Assembly (NCBI GenBank): GCA_913045625.1
Contig: CAJWPE010000001.1
Location: 84,068-148,067 of the forward strand
Reading direction: 5' to 3'
DNA: 64,000 nt
Source: an uncultured Chloroflexota bacterium
Lineage (GTDB): Bacteria > Chloroflexota > Dehalococcoidia > Lucifugimonadales > UBA826
Positions 27,901-38,164 of the stretch are shown here, in pieces. The position numbers and the translations under genes were made by a program. Below the pieces are notes generated by a model. The model made no database searches. It saw nothing but the letters and a program-made list of their open reading frames with translations, and had not been told where the DNA came from. Numbering within the stretch: the first letter of the stretch is position 1; every line of letters begins with the position of its first letter.

Positions 27901-29319
27901 ATGATGGTAGTCTCTGATAAACAAGAATATGAATTGAGAGCTCACCTACTAAGAAGAGCGGGGTTTGGTTGTAGTAAGAAAGAACTACAACACTATATGC
28001 GAAATTCATATGAAGATACCGTCGAATATCTTCTCAAACCCAATTTTAATGACTGGATGGGTGATCATCTAGTAAGAAGGTTTGACCCAGAAGCTTCAGG
28101 AATGATTAATGCCCCAGGAGCATCTCGCAACTGGTTATACAGGATGATCAGCACTGCTAATCCGTTAACAGAAAAAATTCCGTTGCTATGGCATAGCATT
28201 TTCGCTACAGGAGTTCCAAAAGTAATTAATGGAAGGGTCTTGTTTGATCAGATAAATATGCTCCGAAAATATGGGACAGGTAGACTTGATGATCTTCTGC
28301 TACAACTCTCAAAAGATCCTGCAATGATTATTTGGTTAGATAATCAAGAAAACCATAAAGATGCAATGAATGAAAATTGGGGGCGTGAGCTGCTTGAACT
28401 ATTTTCAATGGGAGTGGGAAATTACACCGAAGAAGATGTAAAGGAGTGTGCTAGAGCATTTACAGGATGGACTATAGGAAATACTGAATACATGATGGTC
28501 AGGGCTAAAAGAGATTCAGACTGGCCTTATGGAAGAATCGCCTACCATTTTCAATATCGAGAGGATGATCATGACACATCAGAAAGAACTTTTTTGGGGC
28601 AAACAGGAAATTTTAACGGTGAGGACATAATCCGAATAATATGTGAACAGGAAAGTACTGCTAAATTCATTTCAAGACACTTATATCATTTTTTTGTAGC
28701 AGATGAATTGCCTGTTCCTTCATGGGGAACTGTTGAACCAAGAGATCCTGAAGCCATTGATCAACTTGTAAAAGCATATTTTGATTCAAATCACAACATA
28801 ACTGATATGTTGAGAATCCTGTTTAACTCAGACTTTTTTAAATCAAGGGATATACGATATCAAAAAGTAAAAGGCCCGGCAGAATTCGCATCAACAGTTA
28901 TAAAGCTTAGTGGTCAATTTGAAATACCTGACAGAGAAATGATTCCTAAATATCAACAGATCGTATGGATGGGTCAAGAGTTAAGCAATCCATCAAGTGT
29001 AGAAGGATGGCATGAAGGTAAAGAATGGGTTGATACTGGAACTTTAGTAGAAAGAATTAACTTTGCTTCTGAGCAACTCGGAGATTATCAAAAACCTGGA
29101 ATCCAGAAAATAGTTGACACATTAATGCTGGAAAATACTGATTTGATTTCTGAAGAGGAAATAATTGAACAATGCCTTGAGCATCTTGGTTATCTAGAGA
29201 TTTCAAATGAAACGCGAGATGTTTTAGTCGAATATGCGAAAGAAATTGATAATCCAGTTAAGAAAATTACTGGGATAATTCGCCTAATAACAACCTCCAA
29301 GGAATTTCAATTGGCCTAA
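27901..29319 (+). CDS. DUF1800-family protein (copy 2)
   Basis: LLRRAGFGCSKKEL, NENWGRELLELFSMGVGNYTEEDVKECARAFTGWT, VEGWHEGKEWVDTGTLVERINFA; clear paralog of 18854-20257. Confidence 0.9.
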   Translation: MMVVSDKQEYELRAHLLRRAGFGCSKKELQHYMRNSYEDTVEYLLKPNFNDWMGDHLVRRFDPEASGMINAPGASRNWLYRMISTANPLTEKIPLLWHSIFATGVPKVINGRVLFDQINMLRKYGTGRLDDLLLQLSKDPAMIIWLDNQENHKDAMNENWGRELLELFSMGVGNYTEEDVKECARAFTGWTIGNTEYMMVRAKRDSDWPYGRIAYHFQYREDDHDTSERTFLGQTGNFNGEDIIRIICEQESTAKFISRHLYHFFVADELPVPSWGTVEPRDPEAIDQLVKAYFDSNHNITDMLRILFNSDFFKSRDIRYQKVKGPAEFASTVIKLSGQFEIPDREMIPKYQQIVWMGQELSNPSSVEGWHEGKEWVDTGTLVERINFASEQLGDYQKPGIQKIVDTLMLENTDLISEEEIIEQCLEHLGYLEISNETRDVLVEYAKEIDNPVKKITGIIRLITTSKEFQLA

Positions 29320-29357
29320 TCGACGGATTTAATAATGACTCTATTAAGTGAATATAA

Positions 29358-30353
29358 ATGATCGAATACATGCTCACTTTAGGAATTGTAGCCATGGAAG
29401 GCAGAGGGTTTGAATATCCAACCGATAGTGTAATGGCTCCTAACGGTCGCATATATGTCCCAAATAAGTCTAGAAACTTTGGAGAGCGAGGAGTTAGAGT
29501 AACTGCACTCAGTTTAGAAAGTGAATTTTATGGAACATTTGCAACTTACGGTACTTCTGAAGGAAAACTACAATCGCCTTCATCTATTGCTGCTACAGAA
29601 GATGGAAAATTACTGGTCTGTGATGATTATACTCACACAATAAACTTATTTGACTTAGATGGTTCATTTTTGACTAGCTGGGGAAGTCATGGAGTAGGAA
29701 TAAAAGAGATTAATGGCCCTTCAGGAATAGCTATAGATCGAGACAATAACGTTTACATATCAGACACCAGAAATCATCGAATTCAGAAATTTAATATTGA
29801 AGGTGTTCATCTAGACACTTTTGGTAAACAAGGTCAATCTAGGGGCGAGTTCGAGCTACCATGGGGAATATCAATGACACCAAACAATACTTTATGCATT
29901 GCAGACTGGGGCAATAACCGTATACAAGAATTAACCTTAGAAGGTGAAGTTTTATCGGTCATAGACAATGAATCCAACCCCAGTTATGAACTGAAATATC
30001 CTTCAAGTGCTGTTATAGATGATGATAGGACAATTTATATAGCAGACTGGGGGAATGAAAGAGTCAAAATTATTAATCATAAGGGAGTTATGGTTCAAAA
30101 TTTGAGAGGAGAGGCTACTGTTTCTAAGTGGGCAGGAGAATTTTTGAGCAATAATGCTGAAGAAAATGATGCTCGTCTTTCTGCAAACATGGAAATAGAC
30201 TTAGATTTTCTTGATGATAATGATCCTCATAGTGAATCGGCTCATATTGAAAAGTACTTCTGGTCTCCAGTTTCAATTAAACTAGATGACGAAAATCGAG
30301 TCTATATTACTGAAGCCAATCGCCACCGCATACAGGTATACCAACAAGCATAG
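29358..30353 (+). CDS. NHL-repeat beta-propeller protein (copy 2)
   Basis: GPSGIAIDRDNNVYISDTRNHRIQKFNIEG, LPWGISMTPNNTLCIADWGNNRIQELTLEG; paralog of 21429-22436. Confidence 0.9.
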   Translation: MIEYMLTLGIVAMEGRGFEYPTDSVMAPNGRIYVPNKSRNFGERGVRVTALSLESEFYGTFATYGTSEGKLQSPSSIAATEDGKLLVCDDYTHTINLFDLDGSFLTSWGSHGVGIKEINGPSGIAIDRDNNVYISDTRNHRIQKFNIEGVHLDTFGKQGQSRGEFELPWGISMTPNNTLCIADWGNNRIQELTLEGEVLSVIDNESNPSYELKYPSSAVIDDDRTIYIADWGNERVKIINHKGVMVQNLRGEATVSKWAGEFLSNNAEENDARLSANMEIDLDFLDDNDPHSESAHIEKYFWSPVSIKLDDENRVYITEANRHRIQVYQQA

Positions 30354-30548
30354 TTTTGTTTCGGAATACTATTCAATCGAATAAAGAATATTTATCCGAT
30401 TTATTGAAAAAGTCTTCTAATTATTTGATCTAAATTGATTCTTTTTCAATTCTTCTAATCTTGAATCATAAATTTCTTGAGGACTATTTATAATTTAATC
30501 ATTTTTTCTGATTATAAAGTATCTCTTTGACTGCAGATCTTATTTCTT

Positions 30549-30797
30549 CTAATTCATCATTTTTTTAGATCGAGCGCTTATAGGTATACCCTTATTAATT
30601 TTGTTAGACCACCCCATACCGATGTGCATAGGAAATGAAGTCATAAACACAGTAACGAGAAACCACCCTCCTTCGTCATACCAGTCCGATAACCAAGGCA
30701 TTCCTGTCTCATGTAAGAATATAAACACCCCACAGAGTGCACATAATATTCCATGGAGTACTAAATATTTATTTAATATTTTGTACTGTTTTTTCAT
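30549..30797 (-). CDS. Small membrane protein, function unknown
   Basis: 82-aa ORF with two hydrophobic segments; start overlaps the 3' end of the upstream enolase-superfamily gene by 29 nt. Confidence 0.5.
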   Translation of the reverse strand: MKKQYKILNKYLVLHGILCALCGVFIFLHETGMPWLSDWYDEGGWFLVTVFMTSFPMHIGMGWSNKINKGIPISARSKKMMN

Positions 30798-31896
30798 TTA
30801 AATAATTCCAATCTAATTCGTAACCTATTCCGGGTAATTTGGTGGCTTTTATAGAACCTTCATTATTTACTGTTATGTCATCTTTTAATCCAAATTGATG
30901 TGCTTCTGTCGGCATCCAATATTCGTAAAAATCACAATTTTTTACAGAATATATGACATGTAAGTTGGCTATGTTCAGTATTGAATTCCCTGCCGTTCCG
31001 ATTTCGCAGTTATATCCAAAAGCTTCAGCTGCTGAGCATAATTTTTTTAGACCAGTTATGCCTAACTTTGATGCTGAACCTCTTATGAGTCTATTTGACT
31101 TAGTTCTAATGGCATTGGCCCCCCAAAAAAATTGGTTGTCTGATTGGTCACTCATGCATAGGGGTGTTTTTAATCTTTTGGATAATTCTGATATTGCATC
31201 TATGTCATTGTGAGAAACAGGATCTTCATACCAGTAGAAATTATTATCATCTAAGGCTTGTCCTATGTCATATGCTTTTCTATAGTCATATCCACAATTT
31301 GGGTCAAACATTAGTTTTATGTCTGGACCAACACTTTTCCTAACTTCATTAACCATTTCTATAGTATTTTTAGTATCCATTACTCCAGGGTGAATTTTGT
31401 AAGCTTTAAATCCGCTATTTATGATTTCTGCCGCTTCTTTTACATAACCTTTGTAATCAATATGTCTTGGTGGGTATGTTGCGTATGCATCAATGGAATC
31501 ACGTTGTGATCCCAGTAGCTCATATATAGGCATATTGGCTGCTTTTCCTGCTATGTCCCACAAAGCTACATCTACTGCTGCCCAAGCTCCTATTTTCAAA
31601 CCCTTTCGTGAAGATAGTATTTGTACCCTACTCCATAGAAATTCTCTTTTTGATACATCCATTCCTAGTAATTCAGGTTTTAAAGTTTTGATTATGGAGC
31701 TGTAAAGACCAGATCCTCCGTTACGAAATTCTCCTATAAAACAATTACCTTCTATTCCGTTATCTGTAATTATTCTTAGAACTCCCTGATCAACTTTTCC
31801 AGCAAATCTCCCTAGATCTGAATCTAATCCAGTATCAGGTGTTTCACGTTCAATTACATCGATACTAACTTCAGCTATTTTCATTTTTTTAAGCAT
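30769..31896 (-). CDS. Mandelate racemase/muconate lactonizing enzyme (enolase superfamily)
   Basis: AAVDVALWDIAGKAANMPIYELLG, FKAYKIHPG, LMFDPNCGYDYRKA, FYWYEDP. Confidence 0.9.
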   Translation of the reverse strand: MLKKMKIAEVSIDVIERETPDTGLDSDLGRFAGKVDQGVLRIITDNGIEGNCFIGEFRNGGSGLYSSIIKTLKPELLGMDVSKREFLWSRVQILSSRKGLKIGAWAAVDVALWDIAGKAANMPIYELLGSQRDSIDAYATYPPRHIDYKGYVKEAAEIINSGFKAYKIHPGVMDTKNTIEMVNEVRKSVGPDIKLMFDPNCGYDYRKAYDIGQALDDNNFYWYEDPVSHNDIDAISELSKRLKTPLCMSDQSDNQFFWGANAIRTKSNRLIRGSASKLGITGLKKLCSAAEAFGYNCEIGTAGNSILNIANLHVIYSVKNCDFYEYWMPTEAHQFGLKDDITVNNEGSIKATKLPGIGYELDWNYLNEKTVQNIK

Positions 31897-32022
31897 CCTT
31901 TCATAATGGATTTGATTATAAGGATTTTTTGATAATCATGATAATTTTTGTTTATAGTGTGTTTTTATATAGTTGCGTTTAATGTTTTTAATGTTGCTTA
32001 AATAGTATTTTATATAATTATT

Positions 32023-32604
32023 TTAGCTTTTAGTGTTGCTTATATTTTGAGTTGAAGGTTGCTCGAAATAAGTGTTAGATGGCTTCCAAATTTGCTCCAT
32101 TATTGAATTCATGTCCTCGTCTTCGTGGTCAAAAGTGATTAAATTTGAGTCTCTGTTAAATATAATTTTGTATTTTTCAGTTTGGGCACATTTGATTGCT
32201 AATCTGGGAAGTTCCATGGATACAGAATCCCAGTCTGTTTTCATGTAGCTCAATCTCCACATCCATTTAGCTTCTCTTCCAGTAGGTAGTTTATTGAAAC
32301 TAACAGGGGGTGCGTCCAAAATTTTCATGATTCTTGTTGAATCTTGCCAAGGGATTTCGTATAAGCTGAGTTTGTGAAGTCTGAAAGCCTTATCTTGCTC
32401 TATTATGTCTCTGGGGATCTGTTTAAATTCTTTTACCCAATTGGCAACAGTGCTTATTGTTACAACAGATCCACCGCTTCTTAACGTTCTGCCCCAATGA
32501 CTTTCAATGCTTTTGTGTATGTTGTCTGTATGCGCGGAGTTTCGCGCATACAATTCGTAAGCGTGTAGCTTTTGTCCGTATGCGATATGTCCTCTTTTTG
32601 GCAT
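32023..32604 (-). CDS. Protein of unknown function with putative N-terminal HTH
   Basis: 193-aa ORF; AYGQKLHAYELYARNSAHTDNIHKSIESHWG...TISTVANWVKEF looks like an HTH resembling terminase-small-subunit-type domains. Confidence 0.6.
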   Translation of the reverse strand: MPKRGHIAYGQKLHAYELYARNSAHTDNIHKSIESHWGRTLRSGGSVVTISTVANWVKEFKQIPRDIIEQDKAFRLHKLSLYEIPWQDSTRIMKILDAPPVSFNKLPTGREAKWMWRLSYMKTDWDSVSMELPRLAIKCAQTEKYKIIFNRDSNLITFDHEDEDMNSIMEQIWKPSNTYFEQPSTQNISNTKS

Positions 32605-32673
32605 GCGTATTACTCCAAATTAATAAAGAAGAATAGCACAAAACAGAACATATGTACTAATATTTAATTGGCT

Positions 32674-33753
32674 TTATTCCTTTAATTTATTGACCATTTT
32701 CATGTCTAATTCAACTCCAAGACCTGGTCCGTTTGGAACTTCTAATAATCCGTTTTTAATCTTTAAAGGTTCTTTTAAAATCGGATATTCATCTCTTATA
32801 GAAATGTTCTCAATATTGTATTCCTGTGCATAAGGAACAATCGATGATGAGGCTACAAAATGCGCATGAGCTACCGTGCTAATTGTTGGTTGAGTATTGT
32901 GACATGTAATTGGTATGCCAAATGACTCAGCTAAATTTGCTATCTTTATAAATGTAGTAAAACCTGGAGTTTTAACAATATCTGGTTGAATGATGTCTAC
33001 TTTACCCTTGATTATTAAATCTCTGTATTCGTAAAGACTGTATATCATTTCACCTGAAGCTATAGGAATAGTTAAAGCATCTGCTACTTCTGATAAGCCT
33101 TGCAAGTCATAGTGAGGTCTTGGTTCTTCAAAATGAAAGACGTTTAGTTCTTCTAGTTGCTTTCCAATTTCTATGCTTTTATGTACAGAATAAGCACCAT
33201 TTACATCAACCAATATGTCTACATTGTCTCCAACAGCTTTCCGTACTTCTGTTACTGTTTTTATTGTTTGATCTGCAGGGTCATCAATTTTGCCTGGTAC
33301 AGCGCTATGTAATTTGTATGCACTGTAACCTTGTTCGACTAACGATACGGCACGTTTTGCTTCTTCTAACGGCGTCATATCTCGTTTCATTGAACTAGCA
33401 TAAACTGGTACCTGGTCTTTGATTTTTCCTCCTAGTAAAGCATGTATCGGTAAATTTAATGCTTTGCCTTTAATGTCCCAAAGTGCGATATCAAGACCTG
33501 CAATTCCTATCCAGATTGCACCCCCGATTTCAAGAGCGTTACCTGCTTTTGCCATATCTTTAAATCGATTTTCTGTATCTAAAGGGTTTTTCCCAATGAG
33601 AGATGGAGCTAAAAGTGTTTCAATTACTGTTTTTGTAACACTTGGTTGTCGTCTAAAACATTCTCCAATTCCAGTTATTCCTTCATCTGTATGAACTAAG
33701 ACAAAAGGGAAAGATTTATCTAATACTAAATACTCTATAGATGTAATTTTCAT
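32674..33753 (-). CDS. Mandelate racemase/muconate lactonizing enzyme (enolase superfamily), second gene
   Basis: AGLDIALWDIKGKALNLPIHALLGGK, YSAYKLHSA, ILVDVNGAYSVHKS, FHFEEPRPHYD. The ATG at 33753 with GGAGA SD is preferred over the track start at 33795. Confidence 0.9.
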   Translation of the reverse strand: MKITSIEYLVLDKSFPFVLVHTDEGITGIGECFRRQPSVTKTVIETLLAPSLIGKNPLDTENRFKDMAKAGNALEIGGAIWIGIAGLDIALWDIKGKALNLPIHALLGGKIKDQVPVYASSMKRDMTPLEEAKRAVSLVEQGYSAYKLHSAVPGKIDDPADQTIKTVTEVRKAVGDNVDILVDVNGAYSVHKSIEIGKQLEELNVFHFEEPRPHYDLQGLSEVADALTIPIASGEMIYSLYEYRDLIIKGKVDIIQPDIVKTPGFTTFIKIANLAESFGIPITCHNTQPTISTVAHAHFVASSSIVPYAQEYNIENISIRDEYPILKEPLKIKNGLLEVPNGPGLGVELDMKMVNKLKE

Positions 33754-33855
33754 TGAATTTTCTCCAAATTGATTATTTGAACAGTTGGATTTCATTTGTT
33801 GTGAGAGTTATCATATGACTTCCCTAAAATTCTTGGAATCAAGAGAATAAATTTT

Positions 33856-34926
33856 ATGTTAGATAGATTATCTTCTTTAGAAGAAAAATACGAAGAACTG
33901 GATAAGTTATTAGCTGATCCAGAAGTTGTGATGGATTACACCAAAGTTCAGCAATATGCCAAAGAGCAGGCAGCTATGCGTGAGGTTGTTGAATTAGCTA
34001 GAGCATATAGATCTGTAACTGAAGATTTACGAGAAGTAACAGATATGGTTCACAATGAAAATGATCCAGATTTGCTGGCTATGGCTAAAGAAGAACAAGA
34101 GGCTTTACAGACAAAACACGATCAGGTTGAAGCAGACTTGAAACTAGCTCTAGTTCCTTCTGATCCTAATGATGATAAGAATGTAATTATTGAAATACGG
34201 GCTGGGACAGGCGGTGAAGAAGCTGGCCTTTTTGCATCTAATTTGTTTCGAATGTATTCGAGGTTAGCCCAACGTCTTGAATGGAAATTAGAAGTAATTG
34301 ATACGAAACAAACAGGTATTGGCGGTATTAAAGAAGTAACTTTTCAAGTAAATGGTGACCAAGCCTACAGCAAATTAAAACATGAAAGTGGTGTTCATCG
34401 GGTTCAGCGTGTACCGGCTACTGAGTCTAGTGGCCGAATTCATACATCTGCAGCAACAGTTGCTGTTTTACCCGAAGCGGAGGAAGTGGATGTAGAGCTT
34501 GCTTCCGAGGATCTTCAGATAGATGTTTATCATGCTAGTGGTCATGGGGGTCAAAATGTTCAGAAAGTTGCTACTGCAATTCGAATTACTCATATTCCTT
34601 CAGGTTTGGTGACAACTTGTCAGGATGAAAGATCTCAGCATAAAAATAAAGAGAAAGCTTTGGCAGTTCTTAGATCTAGATTATTGGCACAAGAGATAGC
34701 AAAACAACAACAAGAAATTACAGATTCCAGAAGATCAATGGTTGGTTCTGGAGATAGGTCGGAAAGAGTTAGAACCTATAACTTTCCTCAAGGCAGGATT
34801 ACGGATCATAGAATTAATTTGACTAGCTACAACCTAGAACAAGTACTTGATGGCGATTTACTGGAGTTTATTGAGGCATTGGTACAAGAAGAACAGGCCT
34901 ATAAATTAGAAAATTCAGGTTTATGA
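33856..34926 (+). CDS. prfA: Peptide chain release factor 1
   Basis: IEIRAGTGGEEAGLFA and HASGHGGQNVQKVATAIRITH (GGQ). Confidence 0.95.
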   Translation: MLDRLSSLEEKYEELDKLLADPEVVMDYTKVQQYAKEQAAMREVVELARAYRSVTEDLREVTDMVHNENDPDLLAMAKEEQEALQTKHDQVEADLKLALVPSDPNDDKNVIIEIRAGTGGEEAGLFASNLFRMYSRLAQRLEWKLEVIDTKQTGIGGIKEVTFQVNGDQAYSKLKHESGVHRVQRVPATESSGRIHTSAATVAVLPEAEEVDVELASEDLQIDVYHASGHGGQNVQKVATAIRITHIPSGLVTTCQDERSQHKNKEKALAVLRSRLLAQEIAKQQQEITDSRRSMVGSGDRSERVRTYNFPQGRITDHRINLTSYNLEQVLDGDLLEFIEALVQEEQAYKLENSGL

Positions 34927-35762
34927 AAATAAAGGATAATTTAAATATTTCAGGTGAACTGTTAATGAAAAGTGGTTCTCCAGATTCCCGCCTAGAGGCT
35001 GAAATTTTATTAAGACATGTGTTGAAGATTGATAGAGCTACTATGTTTTCTAACTTAGAAAATGTTTTAGACAATAAACAAGAAAATGATATTGCTGAAT
35101 TAGTTCAAAGAAGACTTGCTAACGAACCCCTTTCTTATATCACTGGAACTAGAGAATTTTATTCACTTGATTTTCAAATAACCTCTGATGTTTTAATTCC
35201 TAGGCAGGAAACAGAAACATTGGTTGATGAGGTAATTAAAATATCTAAAGAAAATCCTTTAAAAATAGTTGATGTAGGAACAGGCAGTGGGGCTATAGCA
35301 ATCGCTTTAGCGGTGAATTTACCGCTGGCGAAAATTATTGCTACAGATATTAGTGTTGATGCGTTACATGTGGCTGAAAGTAATACAAAAATGAATGACG
35401 TGTTTAGCAGGATTAATTTTAAACAGGGTAATTTATTAGATGTATTAGATGAGAAGGTAGATGTCATAGTTTCGAATCCACCTTATATTCCTAGTAATCA
35501 AATAGAACACTTACAGCCGGAAGTAAAAAAAGAGCCACATATAGCTTTAGATGGTGGTAGTGATGGCCTTGAATACATTAGACAATTAATTGGGAATTGT
35601 TCAGAGAATTTAAATGATAATGGACATATATTCATAGAAATAGACCCATCTCAATCAGAAGAAGTATTGGAAATTGCAGATACACATTTTCCGGATGCTA
35701 TAACTGCCATAATTAAAGATTTATCTCAGGACAATAGAGTTTTATCTATACATTTAACTTGA
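34923..35762 (+). CDS. prmC: Release factor glutamine methyltransferase
   Basis: DVGTGSGAIAIALA and VSNPPYIP (NPPY); ATGA overlap with prfA. Confidence 0.96.
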   Translation: MKIKDNLNISGELLMKSGSPDSRLEAEILLRHVLKIDRATMFSNLENVLDNKQENDIAELVQRRLANEPLSYITGTREFYSLDFQITSDVLIPRQETETLVDEVIKISKENPLKIVDVGTGSGAIAIALAVNLPLAKIIATDISVDALHVAESNTKMNDVFSRINFKQGNLLDVLDEKVDVIVSNPPYIPSNQIEHLQPEVKKEPHIALDGGSDGLEYIRQLIGNCSENLNDNGHIFIEIDPSQSEEVLEIADTHFPDAITAIIKDLSQDNRVLSIHLT

Positions 35763-35766
35763 AAAG

Positions 35767-36900
35767 TTAAGATAACCCCAATTGATAATGTTTCCCTTCT
35801 GTTTTAATTGATGGAGCTACAATTACTTCAGCTTCATGCATTTCCTGAATGTTTAAAGCTCCAACCATTCCCATACATGCTTTTAAAGCTCCAATAAGGT
35901 TTTGAGTACCGTCTGATACTGATGAAGGACCATAAAATAGTTGTTCTAGGGACCCTTTTGTTCCAACTTCAACCCTAGTTCCTCTAGGTAATGCAGGATG
36001 AGGGCTAGCCATTCCCCAGTTGACCCCTTTTCCAGGTGCTTCAGTAGATTGAGCTAATGGAGTGCCAATCATTACAGCATCAGCTCCAGATGCGATAGCT
36101 TTACATAATTCGCCACCCGTTCTGATGCCACCATCAGTAATAATTGGAACATAACGTCCAGTTTTATGTTGATAGTCATCTCTTGCTTGAGCACAGTCCA
36201 TAGTAGCTGTTACTTGAGGAATGCCAACTCCCGTTACCTCTCGAGTTGTACATGCAGCCCCAGGACCTACTCCTACTAGTACACCGTGTATTCCTGTTTC
36301 CATAATTTCCATAGCCACTTCGTACCCTACACAGTTACCCACCAATATTGGGACATCAACCATTTTTAGTAATTCTGGAAATTGAAGACCTTGCACACTG
36401 TTAGATGAGTGTCTTGCAGTAGTAACAGTAGATTGAACAACTAATATATCTGCACCAGCTTCAACTGCTAGTGGAGATAATTTTTTAGTCGCTGCAGGTG
36501 TAACAGAGACTGCACAAACAGAACCAGTAGCTTTAATTTCTTTAATTCTTTTTTCAATTAAATCTTCTCTTAGTGGAGAGGAGTAAATTTTTTGCATTAC
36601 AGAAGTCACTTCAGATTTAGGAGTCTGAGAAATTTCGTCAATTGCTTCTTGAGGGTTATCGTATCTTGAGTGGACGCCTTCCAAATTCATTACGCTGAGG
36701 GCACCTTGCTTATGCATTGCTCCAGCAAAACTTGGACTAGCAACTGCATCCATAGCAGAGCCCATGATAGGAATATTTATTGAAATTTCACCAACCGTAA
36801 AACTAGTGTCGGTCATTTCAGGGTTGACGGTAATTACACCGGGAGAAATAGCCACTTCATCAAATCCGTACGTTCTTCTTAATTCTCGAAATTTAACCAT
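35767..36900 (-). CDS. GuaB3-type IMP dehydrogenase-family protein
   Basis: GVGPGAACTTREVTGVGIPQ active-site loop, ITDGGIRTGGELCKAIASGADAVMIG; no CBS insert. Start at 36900 fits GGAG SD. Confidence 0.87.
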   Translation of the reverse strand: MVKFRELRRTYGFDEVAISPGVITVNPEMTDTSFTVGEISINIPIMGSAMDAVASPSFAGAMHKQGALSVMNLEGVHSRYDNPQEAIDEISQTPKSEVTSVMQKIYSSPLREDLIEKRIKEIKATGSVCAVSVTPAATKKLSPLAVEAGADILVVQSTVTTARHSSNSVQGLQFPELLKMVDVPILVGNCVGYEVAMEIMETGIHGVLVGVGPGAACTTREVTGVGIPQVTATMDCAQARDDYQHKTGRYVPIITDGGIRTGGELCKAIASGADAVMIGTPLAQSTEAPGKGVNWGMASPHPALPRGTRVEVGTKGSLEQLFYGPSSVSDGTQNLIGALKACMGMVGALNIQEMHEAEVIVAPSIKTEGKHYQLGLS

Positions 36901-37018
36901 TTGTTTTTTCTCCATTAAGAACAATAAAATGATATGCAAAAAGTGATCTTATTGTTACCTCAGTGTGCTGTCAACTTCGGTTGAATCAAGATATAAATTG
37001 ATTAAAGGTTAAAAAATA

Positions 37019-38164
37019 ATGGCTGATATTGAAAATCAAATAAAAGAATTTGCTAAATCAATTGGTTTTGATGAAGTGGCTATTACTGATGCCAGTCCAT
37101 TTTTAAATGATGAGAAAGCTGCTCTTGAACGAATTCGTTCAGGAAAAATGGATGGATTGTCTTGGTATACAGAAGAAAGAGTTAAAAAAATGAATCACCC
37201 AGAAATTCTTTTACCAGGTGCCAAATCGATTATTTCACTTTTGACGAGTTATCTTGGTGATGAGCCTGATTCCACAAATTCTTTGAAAGGAAAAATGGCT
37301 AGATATAGCTGGGGAGATGATTATCATAATGTGATCAAAAAAAGATTGAAAATTTTATGTGAAAAACTACCTGATATATTAAATACAGAGGTGAATACTA
37401 GAACTTTTGTTGATGATGGTCCTATGAATGATAGGGCAGCAGCTAGAAGGTCCGGACTGGGTTGGGTTGGTAAAAATACCAACATTTTGAATGGGAAATA
37501 CGGTTCTTGGTTTTTTTTGTCGCAGGTGATTTTGGATGTTGATTTAACTAATGATTCTCCTTTAAATAAAACTTGTGGAAGTTGTGTTCGTTGTATTGAT
37601 GCGTGTCCTACTGGTGCTATAAATGATTCATATGAAATTGATAATCAAAAATGTATTAGCTATTTAACTATAGAGTTAAAAGGAAACATTCCTGTTGATT
37701 TAAGACCCTTAATGGGTGATTGGGTTTTTGGATGTGATATTTGTCAGGATGTTTGTCCAGTAAATAGAAAAGCTCAAAAAGGAAGTTCGATTGAATTTCG
37801 ACAGAGACCAGGATTTTCAACACCAGATTTAATTCAAATATTAGAAATGGATCAAGCTGAATTTAGTAAAACTTATAAAAATAGTCCTGTTAAGCGTACA
37901 AAATTAATTGGATTAAAAAGAAATGCTTGTGTTGCTCTGGGCAATAATAAAAATCCTGATGCTGTTCAGCCTTTGAATGAAATTTTAATGAATGAAAATA
38001 ATTTGCTTAAATCACATGCAGCTTGGGCTCTTGGACAAATTGGGGGTATTGATGCGGTCAATTATTTAAAGCAAGCTTTAGAAAATGAAAAAGATGAAGA
38101 TGTTTTATTAGAAGTAAATTTGGCTATTGGTTTCTGTGAAGAGAATCAAAATGTGAGTGTATGA
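37019..38164 (+). CDS. queG: Epoxyqueuosine reductase
   Basis: CGSCVRCIDACPTGAI and CDICQDVCPVNRKA 4Fe-4S motifs, GLGWVGKNTNIL; C-terminal HEAT-like repeat. Confidence 0.94.
   Translation: MADIENQIKEFAKSIGFDEVAITDASPFLNDEKAALERIRSGKMDGLSWYTEERVKKMNHPEILLPGAKSIISLLTSYLGDEPDSTNSLKGKMARYSWGDDYHNVIKKRLKILCEKLPDILNTEVNTRTFVDDGPMNDRAAARRSGLGWVGKNTNILNGKYGSWFFLSQVILDVDLTNDSPLNKTCGSCVRCIDACPTGAINDSYEIDNQKCISYLTIELKGNIPVDLRPLMGDWVFGCDICQDVCPVNRKAQKGSSIEFRQRPGFSTPDLIQILEMDQAEFSKTYKNSPVKRTKLIGLKRNACVALGNNKNPDAVQPLNEILMNENNLLKSHAAWALGQIGGIDAVNYLKQALENEKDEDVLLEVNLAIGFCEENQNVSV

Noticed and set aside
17234-30353. Defence island or toxin-antitoxin system (VWA, XRE regulator, small basic protein)
   Set aside because: No nuclease, restriction, toxin or MoxR/AAA partner was seen; the XRE gene has no adjacent toxin-like ORF.
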